Assembly (NCBI GenBank): GCA_015486505.1
Contig: WFRP01000136.1
Location: 1-18,135 of the forward strand
Direction of reading: 5' to 3'
Length of the DNA stretch: 18,135 bases
From: Pseudomonadota bacterium
Lineage (GTDB): Bacteria > Desulfobacterota > Anaeroferrophillalia > Anaeroferrophillales > Tharpellaceae
Shown here in pieces: positions 6,940 through 12,886 of the stretch (position 1 is the stretch's first letter; every line of letters starts with the position of its first letter). The translations under genes were made by a program, and so were the position numbers. A model generated the notes under the pieces. It was not told the DNA's origin. It saw nothing but the letters and a program-made list of their open reading frames with translations, and made no database searches.

Positions 6940-7785
6940 CTATTTCCCGCCGAAACGGCCGCCGCTGCGCCCGAAGCCGCTGCTGCGCCGTACCGATGGC
7001 CGTGAGGGTCGGCTGCTCCGGCCGAAACCACTGCGGCGCAGCTGTTTTGAGGGATTACGTTTTTGAAAACTTTTTTGTGAACGGGTAGGTTTTTTCAGCG
7101 GCGCTTTAATGCCCCGGGTCGCGCTCTTGCCGGCGTTAGGCGAGGTCGGTTTGCCCTTTATCCGACTGCGGGATGAGCTTTTCAGGTCTCTTTTGCCAGC
7201 GGTGCGACTCTTGTATCGTGAGTAGGAAACTGTGTTGTATGGCTGGTAACCGCCGGGATAGTGGCCGTAACCCCAGGGTGACATATAGAAAGGATGGGGG
7301 CGGAAGAGCCAGTACATAAACAGCATATCGGTAATCCCGAAACTGTTGTGATAGTAGTGATTCTGGCCGTAAATCTGTTCATTGCCCCGGACTTCGACCT
7401 CAACTTTGTCGTTACCTTCCTTTTCGATGTCGATGGTGGCAACTTCCTGAGTTTCGCCGGGGGCCGGTTCAACCGTCAGGGAAAAGCCTTTGACCTTATC
7501 ATTTCCGTATTCGGTAACCTTGATGTAATCGACTTTACCGTCTTCGTTCAGATCAAGGTTGTTAATCCCGGTTTTCGGGTCGTTAAGCAGTTTTTCGAGA
7601 TCGGCCGCATTATCGGCTTTCTTCAGCAGGGTGCCGATGGTTGCCAGATCAAGTCCGTCACCGGCGTAGACCTTCGTCTGCACATTGACATTATACTGTT
7701 TTTCACCGCCACCCGGCCATAAGAAAGAGATCGCAACCAGGAGGATAAAGACTCCCGCCAGCCCTTTGAAAATTTTCTCATTCAT
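6940..7785 (-). CDS. Exported protein with EF-hand-like loop and basic Gly/Arg/Ser-rich tail
   Basis: This 281-residue protein has an uncleaved anchor or signal sequence (about 7-23, GLAGVFILLVAISFLW), so the rest is probably periplasmic. Residues 45-135 form the recognisable domain, including DLNEDGKVDYIKV (78-90), an Asp-rich loop like an EF-hand or dockerin Ca2+ site, followed by QEVATIDIEKEGNDKVEVEV. This resembles a conserved hypothetical family I recall mainly from Bacteroidetes, which carries a similar Asp-rich loop and a Tyr/Pro-rich middle. Residues 142-190 are Tyr/Pro/Gly-rich; residues 185-281 are strongly basic with RSSGFGRSGGRFGG-type repeats, possibly binding phospholipid, nucleic acid or acidic polymer. 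The ATG has GGAG 8 bases upstream. A 6 bp hairpin (7819-7842) sits in the leader. Precise function unknown. Confidence 0.85.
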   Translation of the reverse strand: MNEKIFKGLAGVFILLVAISFLWPGGGEKQYNVNVQTKVYAGDGLDLATIGTLLKKADNAADLEKLLNDPKTGINNLDLNEDGKVDYIKVTEYGNDKVKGFSLTVEPAPGETQEVATIDIEKEGNDKVEVEVRGNEQIYGQNHYYHNSFGITDMLFMYWLFRPHPFYMSPWGYGHYPGGYQPYNTVSYSRYKSRTAGKRDLKSSSRSRIKGKPTSPNAGKSATRGIKAPLKKPTRSQKSFQKRNPSKQLRRSGFGRSSRPSRPSVRRSSGFGRSGGRFGGK

Positions 7786-7868
7786 AACTGTCTTCTCCGT
7801 TTGTTGTTTGATTTTTTAATCCGGCTCTTACTGAAACCGGATGGTGGAAATTACTGACACCTTACTGA

Positions 7869-8024
7869 TGCGGGAACAAACCCGCAACCCAAAAGAAAGT
7901 TTTCGGCCCGCACCCAAGGGCAATCCGCTGGTCGCAAATAAGTACTCTTATCAGAACATTTTCTTGTTTTTACAGTTGAAAAAAGCTGTCGAAAAAAACA
8001 AGAAAATAACCTGTAAGGTACTAA
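7869..8024. repeat. Multi-hairpin element, copy F
   Basis: A 156 bp copy in the same orientation as A, D and E. Stem 1 is GCGGG/CCCGC; stem 2 has decayed (AGAAAGTTTTCGGCCCGC). From 7924 to 8025 it is identical to copy E, including the long palindrome (7958-7971 against 7994-8007). The TAG stop of the spermidine synthase-like gene (8021-8023 on the minus strand) lies inside its right end. Confidence 0.9.
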
Positions 8025-9679
8025 TAACCGGTCTGCCATCCCTGTAAGTAATACGTGAAAATTTTGTGATTGACAAGTGTATTTATCTCTTTCTCCCGGG
8101 AAATTAACTGATCTTTGCCGAAAAAGAGGCTGGCGTGGATTAATTCCGGGGTCAGGTAGCGGGTTTTGCCGCGAATTGTTTTAACTTTTGCCAATGCTTT
8201 TTTCAGGCTTTCTGCTGACCAGCGTTCCGCGTGGCCGCCCAGCCACCAGCCCCATTCCCCGAACGAGGGGACATTGTCATGGTAGGGAATCGCGCATAAT
8301 CCGGCTGCTTTGATGGTCCGGCCAATGCATAAAAATGCCTCCCGGGCATGAAACGGCGAGGTTGCCTGCTGGACAAAGACCCCATCGACAGCGAGGCGGT
8401 CGGCGAGCCGGCGGTAAAAAGTGCGGGAGTAGAGTTTGGCCAGCTCTTCATTGTTGGGGTCGGGAAAATCGATGATGATAATATCAAATTTGCCGGCCAG
8501 ATTTTCGAGAAGCGCGGCGGCATCAAGATTGATTAAACTTACTTCGGCGGCCAGCTCCGGTCGGCTGCCGAAGCGTTTATGCTGGTTGTTGACCAGAATT
8601 TTTTCTTTTCCTTTTTTGTCGACCAAAGCGTTGTTCTGCAAAATTTTAATTCTGGCCGCGCTTAAGCTGTGATGATTGAGTCTGGTCATCACCGGATTCT
8701 GCCGCGCCAGATCAGTCATCTCCGGGTCAAGATCACAGAGAACAATCTCTTTTGGCTCTTTATATTTAAGAATCTCGCGGGCGGCTAAACCATCGCCGCC
8801 GCCGAGGATTAAAACCCGGCGCGGGTTCGGCACCAGAGCGAAGGCGGGATGCACCAGATTTTCATGGTAGATATGCTCATCGGCGCTGTTAAATTGCAGG
8901 CTGCCGTTGATATAGCAGCAGATTTCATTCGAGCGGGACCTGGTTAAAACTATATGCTGATAATGAGTTGTTTTACTTAAAATAACCCGATCACGGTAGA
9001 GATATTGCTCGGCATTAGCGGTCCAGGGCCGGGCTTTGGCAAAGGCCACGCTTAAAAGTATCAGGGCGACCAGAAAAAAGGTCCAGAGACGAGGGCCCAG
9101 AGATATCTTTGCCCGGAAATAGAGTAGCAGAATTGCGGCCGCAGTGAGGTTCATCAGGCCCAGAATAAAGGCGGATTCAATCAGGGTGAAAAACTTGGGG
9201 AGGATAAAAACCCAGATCAGGGCTCCGACGAGAGCGCCGATATAGTCCATCTTGAGGACTTTGCCGAGGTTGACTTTCAGTTGATCGGTATAGACCGAAT
9301 TGAGCCGGGCGATTAAAGGCAGCTCAAACCCTAAAAGGAGACCGATGCCGCAGATGAAAGCATATTGAACTATGACATAATATTCCGGGGCCAGGCCGTA
9401 GGTGAAAACCAGCAGCAGCGGCCCTGAGCCGCCCAGAATTCCCAGCAGAATTTCAGCGGCGATGAACTTGTCAAGCAGGAGTTGGTCGTCAAGGCGCTTC
9501 TGCAGGTCGGCGCCGATGCCCATACAGAACATCATCGCGCCGATGACCAGCGCCCACTGCCGGGCGGAATTGCCTAAAAGATCAGCGGCGACCCGGCTTA
9601 AGGTGTATTCGTAAGCCAGGCCGCAGCCCCCCATAATGAAGGTCGTTAAATAGAGGATAAATGAGGCGGAAATCTTCAT
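8021..9679 (-). CDS. Membrane-anchored spermidine synthase-like protein (SpeE domain)
   Basis: This 552-residue protein fuses an N-terminal membrane domain (about seven helices within 5-215, transporter-like) to a cytosolic aminopropyltransferase domain (about 225-540). The enzyme part shows IYHENLVHP (270-278), the dcAdoMet-binding GGGDG (293-297), the acidic strand end DLDPE (316-320) and DFPDP (404-408), equivalent to the active-site D-x-x-D-P of SpeE. All expected catalytic elements are therefore present. The reaction would be aminopropyl transfer from decarboxylated AdoMet to putrescine or another amine, possibly at the membrane. No AdoMet decarboxylase is visible here. The start at 9679 has a weak ribosome site; codon 1 precedes a clear first TM helix. 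The C-terminus WQTGY ends in a TAG lying within repeat F. Long fused forms like this are known and occur near PspA clusters. Confidence 0.88.
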   Translation of the reverse strand: MKISASFILYLTTFIMGGCGLAYEYTLSRVAADLLGNSARQWALVIGAMMFCMGIGADLQKRLDDQLLLDKFIAAEILLGILGGSGPLLLVFTYGLAPEYYVIVQYAFICGIGLLLGFELPLIARLNSVYTDQLKVNLGKVLKMDYIGALVGALIWVFILPKFFTLIESAFILGLMNLTAAAILLLYFRAKISLGPRLWTFFLVALILLSVAFAKARPWTANAEQYLYRDRVILSKTTHYQHIVLTRSRSNEICCYINGSLQFNSADEHIYHENLVHPAFALVPNPRRVLILGGGDGLAAREILKYKEPKEIVLCDLDPEMTDLARQNPVMTRLNHHSLSAARIKILQNNALVDKKGKEKILVNNQHKRFGSRPELAAEVSLINLDAAALLENLAGKFDIIIIDFPDPNNEELAKLYSRTFYRRLADRLAVDGVFVQQATSPFHAREAFLCIGRTIKAAGLCAIPYHDNVPSFGEWGWWLGGHAERWSAESLKKALAKVKTIRGKTRYLTPELIHASLFFGKDQLISREKEINTLVNHKIFTYYLQGWQTGY

Positions 9680-9745
9680 CGGTGTCGGCTATAACGAAGA
9701 CCGGTGAAAGTCAAGTGAAAAGTTGAATTGTTTCGGCGGCGGCAC

Positions 9746-9793
9746 AAAAAAGCCCGCTGACTTTCATTTTGTAAAAGTGAGCGGGCTTTTTTT
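9746..9793 (-). terminator. Rho-independent terminator after the 208-residue gene (potentially bidirectional)
   Basis: AAAAAAGCCCGCTGAC and its partner GTGAGCGGGCTTTTTT form a long stem with one mismatch and a small loop, with an A/T-run on both sides. It is placed directly after the stop of the gene at 9809 and before the spermidine synthase-like start. It would separate those two genes into different transcripts unless readthrough occurs. Confidence 0.85.
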
Positions 9794-9808
9794 ATCTGAA
9801 ATTACAGA

Positions 9809-10435
9809 TTATTTCTCAACCGGTTTTTCAACCGGTTTTTCAGCTGGTTTTTCAACCGGTTTTTTAGCGATGCTGATGGCGATTGATTCCGTTTGGGTAA
9901 TCATTATCTTATCGCCGACTTTAACTTTGTCCAGGTTTTCCGGGTTGCGGGGCTTGACGGTCGTGAGCTGACCGTCGGCACTTTTCAACGTTACCATTTG
10001 CTTATCTTTATCAATCTTTTCGATGGTCATAACCACGACAACCGCCTGCGAAGCCACGCCGCCCGGCTTTTCACCCGGCTGAGCCCGGCTTACGCTGGTA
10101 ACCGCCGCCGCTCCGGCTTCAGCTGCTTTCGGGCCCATAACTTCAATGTCGACAGACGCGATATACTCGACGGTGAGCGTATCACCAACCTTCACCTGCG
10201 AGAAATTCTTGACCTCTTCTCCTACCTTGATTGTAACTTCCTTGCCGTCGTCTCCTTTCAGGGTGACTTCCCTTTTTTTCTGATCAACCGCGGTAACCTG
10301 GGCTTCAAGCGTAGTCGATATGACTTCACTGACCTGCGGTTTTTCCGCGGCGGCCGCCTTGCGAACCAGCTTGTCGGCAGGTAAAAAACTCAAGGTAAAA
10401 ATAATCAGACCGAAGATAAGCAACTTGTTTTTCAT
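9809..10435 (-). CDS. Secreted protein with two similar small domains and a Lys-Pro-Val-Glu repeat tail
   Basis: This 208-residue protein starts with a signal peptide (LLIFGLIIFTLSFLPA, core 5-20), probably cut near AAAA-EKP (27-33), placing it in the periplasm. Two homologous beta-rich segments follow: residues 44-101 (TLEAQVTAVDQKKREVTLK ... VKVGDTLTVEY) and 133-189 (VVVMTIEKIDKDKQMVTLK ... VKVGDKIMITQ). The VKVGD turn and hydrophobic strands suggest an OB- or DUF5666-like fold. The tail (192-208) is KPVE/KPAE repeated, encoded by a 12 bp tandem repeat. The start has AGGAG about 9 bases upstream. It has its own terminator, so it may be independent of the downstream cluster. Function is unknown; a periplasmic binding or wall-spanning role is possible. 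Confidence 0.82.
   Translation of the reverse strand: MKNKLLIFGLIIFTLSFLPADKLVRKAAAAEKPQVSEVISTTLEAQVTAVDQKKREVTLKGDDGKEVTIKVGEEVKNFSQVKVGDTLTVEYIASVDIEVMGPKAAEAGAAAVTSVSRAQPGEKPGGVASQAVVVVMTIEKIDKDKQMVTLKSADGQLTTVKPRNPENLDKVKVGDKIMITQTESIAISIAKKPVEKPAEKPVEKPVEK
9812..9859. repeat. 12 bp coding tandem repeat (Lys-Pro-Val-Glu tail)
   Basis: On the plus strand the unit AACCGGTTTTTC recurs about four times, once as AGCTGGTTTTTC. It encodes the C-terminal KPVE/KPAE repeats of the secreted protein. Copy number is likely to vary between strains because it is an in-frame 12 bp repeat. Confidence 0.8.
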
Positions 10436-10479
10436 TGTCGTAAACTCCTTTTTTTATGTGACTGAAAACGAAAAGATTA

Positions 10480-10560
10480 ACCATAATTGTAAACTATACA
10501 AACCCTAGAGCAATTATATTATAATGTCAACTTAAAATATTATAAGGTTACTCAACTTTG
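10480..10560 (-). promoter_or_regulatory. AT-rich promoter region of the secreted-protein gene
   Basis: The 125 bp upstream of 10435 is very A/T-rich. On the minus strand there is a perfect TTGACA (10530-10525), but its best 17 bp-spaced partner is only TAGGGT. A downstream alternative is TTGCTC, 16 bp, TACAAT. Several TATAAT-like words are present. A promoter here is likely but I cannot fix its exact position. Confidence 0.35.
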
Positions 10561-10852
10561 ACGGACTCGTAAAAAGCATCCCACACCGCTATCGCGGCCA
10601 CATATATACAAGTAACGTGAGAGAAACCAAATCTGTGTTTATCTGCGTTCATCTGTGGTTTCTATTTTTTTGTTGAACCACAGATGGACACGGATAGACA
10701 CAGATAAAAATCACATAATTTCCTATAGTTACAAAGCGTTACTTAGAAGTATTTCTCAAGATTTTCAGGCACAATATGTTGTGATTTTGAATGTCTGCAA
10801 TCACAACATATAGCGATTAAAAATTATTTCTCGGAGTTTTTACGAGGGCATC
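10560..10852. mobile_element. MITE-like palindromic repeat, family H copy 3, interrupted by an insertion
   Basis: Termini GACGGACTCGTAAAAAG (10560-10576) and GTTTTTACGAGGGCATC (10836-10852) match copy H2, as does the interior from about 10747, including CACAATATGTTGTG. Compared with H2 about 170 bp of unrelated DNA sits just inside the first terminus. Inverted orientation relative to H2. Confidence 0.75.
10610..10744. repeat. Hairpin element inside family H copy 3
   Basis: It is bounded by an 8 bp perfect inverted repeat, AAGTAACG (10610-10617) and CGTTACTT (10737-10744). Within it two 30 bp arms, 10631-10660 (ATCTGTGTTTATCTGCG...) and 10676-10705 (AACCACAGATGGACACGG...), pair at 26 of 30 positions around a 15-base loop. 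The ATCTGTG...CACAGAT motif is one I recall as widespread in environmental bacterial genomes. No protein is encoded. Confidence 0.75.
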
Positions 10853-10863
10853 AACTTTCTGAA

Positions 10864-11030
10864 TTAGTACCTTACAGGTTATTCTCTGCACCAAAAAACA
10901 AGATTTAATAATCAGAAAATGTTCTGATGCGGGAACAACTCCCGCAACCCAAACAGGGCCTTGCGGCCCTCGGATTGCCCCTGGGTGCGGGCCAGTAACT
11001 TTCTTTTGGGTTGCGGGGATAGTTCCCGCA
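10864..11030. repeat. Multi-hairpin element, copy G (rearranged)
   Basis: It starts TTAGTACCTTACAGG and ends GTTCCCGCA, reverse orientation like B and C. Its interior also contains a second left end in the opposite sense (TGCGGGAACAACTCCCGC from 10927) and stem 2 as AGGGCC-TTGC-GGCCCT. The stretch from about 10925 to 11032 is therefore closed by 29 bp near-perfect inverted arms. It looks like two copies recombined head to head. Confidence 0.8.
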
Positions 11031-11067
11031 TCAGGTTAACTGACTGATGTTTATTGCTAAAACCATT

Positions 11068-11309
11068 GTAACTATTCAGCCGAATCCGGGGGCGGGCGCG
11101 GTTTTTCTCCGCTCGGCGTTAAGATTTCTGTTTTTCCTTTAAGCTCGCTGCGCCCGCCCTGCAAAACTCGCTTACGCTCAAACAGTTGCAATGCTAATGG
11201 GCTCCCGCTCGCTTCCGAAAAACAACGAAATCGTTTCCGCAACCGCTTCCGAAAAACCACCCCCGCCCCCTCCAGAAGGTGGGGGGGTAAAATTTGGCTG
11301 AATAGTTAC
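11068..11309. mobile_element. IS66-like foldback remnant (242 bp) upstream of the efflux operon
   Basis: Perfect 14 bp terminal inverted repeats GTAACTATTCAGCC (11068-11081) and GGCTGAATAGTTAC (11296-11309) begin with GTAA, as IS66-family ends do. A second inner pair matches imperfectly (GGGGGCGGGCGCGGTTTTTC against GGGGGCGGGGGTGGTTTTTC). CGCTTCCGAAAAAC is repeated near 11210 and 11243. The 8 bp flanks do not match each other, so no target duplication is visible, and no transposase is encoded. Confidence 0.65.
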
Positions 11310-11431
11310 CCGAATATTTACTTTTTTGTAGCCGCTCGCGAATGGGGGTTAAAGACTATAACGGTTGAAAACCTTTACTTTTTCCTTACAACTTGACTAA
11401 TAGAGCTTTTATCGGTAGTACGTTCTGCACT

Positions 11432-12886
11432 ATGCGCAAGCTTAAATATATATTGCTGATCGGAATCGTCGGCATTCTTTGCGGATTTAACTTGTCGGCC
11501 TGTAACGGAATCGGACTCAAGCCGGAAAGGGTTTCCGAAAAAAAGCGGCTGCCGCCTGATTTTCCCAAGGTTTATTCACTTTATCCGGAGGCTGAAACCC
11601 GGCCTGATAAAGGGCCGGGGGGCTGGTGGGAGAGTTTCAAAAGTCCGGAGCTGAACCGGATAATGGGGCTTGCCCTTAATGAAAATTTTTCCGTATTAAA
11701 GGGCATCAGCCGGGTTGAGCAGGCCCGTTACAAGGCTTCGCGGGCGCAATCGTGGTTCTATCCTGAACTGGGCGGCAGCGCCGGGGTCGGAACCCAGAAA
11801 CTGAAACATAAAGGGCAGGAGTCAATCTCTACGGATGATTGGTCTTTGGGGCTTAATGCCGCTTATGAAGTTGATCTCTGGGGCCGGGTGCGGGCTTTCA
11901 GAACCAGCGAAACCGAGAAATTTTCCGCTACCCGTGAAGATCTCAAGGCGGCCCGGTTAAGTGTCAGCGGGGCCCTGGCCGAAACCTGGGTTGATCTGAT
12001 TGAAAACCGGCGCCATCAGGATCTGCTGAAGCGGCAGATTGAACTGCAGAAAAGATTGCTTGAGGTAATTATCCTTCGTTTTCCGCTGGCTCAGGCCACG
12101 GCTCTGGATATCTATCAGCAGCAGCAGGTTGTGGAAAAACTCAAGAGCGCCCTGATCCCCGTGGTTAATAATCAGGAGATTTTAAAGCGGCGGCTGGCGC
12201 TGTTATGCGGCCGGACCGAGCTTGAGGAAAAATTTTTATCGGCGCGCAGGTTTCCGGAGGTTGGCAAACTTCCCGAATTGGGCCTGCCGGCGGATCTTTT
12301 AGCCGCCCGGCCCGATATCAAGGCTGCCGGTTTAAGGCTGAAAGCGACTGAATGGGAGGTTGTGGCGGCCCGGGCCGACCGGCTGCCGGCCCTGCGTCTG
12401 ACAGCCTCCGGCAGCAGTTTCGGTGATGATTCCGGCTCAATTTTTGATAACTGGATCTACAATCTTGCCGCCAATCTCGCCGGGCCGATCTTCGACGGCG
12501 GCCGCCGCCGGGCCGAGGTGGAACGGACCCGGGCTCTGGTTGATGAACGCCTGCAGAACTATCGTGAAGTGGTTGTCAAGGCCGTGATCGAGGTTGAAGA
12601 TGCCCTGACCCGGGAACAGGATGCGGCGGCAACTCTGGCTTCATTTAAGAAACAGAGGGCGCTTGCCGACAAAACCCTGCGCGAAGCCCGGCGGCGTTAT
12701 CTGAACGGTAACGGCGATTTTCTCAATGTCTTGAAAGAGGAGCTTAACAGCCTGCAGCTCGATCACGATATCATCAGTCAACAGAGCCGGATTATTGGCG
12801 CCCGGATTAATCTTTATCAGGCCCTGGGCGGCTCCTGGATGGATGATTTTTCAGAGGTAAAGGAAAGAGAAAAAAATGGCAAATGA
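11432..12886 (+). CDS. Outer-membrane efflux lipoprotein (TolC/NodT family)
   Basis: This is the outer-membrane channel of a tripartite efflux pump. From ATG 11432 it has 484 residues. A lipoprotein signal (RKLKYILLIGIVGILCGFN) ends in the lipobox LSAC (21-24), and Asn at +2 favours outer-membrane sorting. A TTG at 11393 would add 13 residues before the signal sequence and is unlikely. Family marks are visible: WWESFKSPELNRIM near the N-terminus, YEVDLWGRVR, GLPADLLAARPDIKAA, GPIFDGGRRRAEVE and a final YQALGGSW, in the order of the two OEP repeats. Neither start has a strong Shine-Dalgarno. A TATAAC word at 11357-11362 could be a -10 but lacks a partner. It is first in the operon; its stop overlaps the adaptor start by 11 bp. 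Substrate cannot be told. Confidence 0.92.
   Translation: MRKLKYILLIGIVGILCGFNLSACNGIGLKPERVSEKKRLPPDFPKVYSLYPEAETRPDKGPGGWWESFKSPELNRIMGLALNENFSVLKGISRVEQARYKASRAQSWFYPELGGSAGVGTQKLKHKGQESISTDDWSLGLNAAYEVDLWGRVRAFRTSETEKFSATREDLKAARLSVSGALAETWVDLIENRRHQDLLKRQIELQKRLLEVIILRFPLAQATALDIYQQQQVVEKLKSALIPVVNNQEILKRRLALLCGRTELEEKFLSARRFPEVGKLPELGLPADLLAARPDIKAAGLRLKATEWEVVAARADRLPALRLTASGSSFGDDSGSIFDNWIYNLAANLAGPIFDGGRRRAEVERTRALVDERLQNYREVVVKAVIEVEDALTREQDAAATLASFKKQRALADKTLREARRRYLNGNGDFLNVLKEELNSLQLDHDIISQQSRIIGARINLYQALGGSWMDDFSEVKEREKNGK

Noticed and set aside
7819..7842. ATCCGG/CCGGAT hairpin upstream of the 281-residue gene as a terminator or riboswitch
   Set aside because: Six-base stem with an A-run, not a T-run, downstream on the transcribed strand, and no known riboswitch pattern.
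11072..11260. Minus-strand frame within the foldback element
   Set aside because: The frame lies wholly in inverted-repeat DNA; composition is driven by GC-rich repeats and there is no ribosome site.
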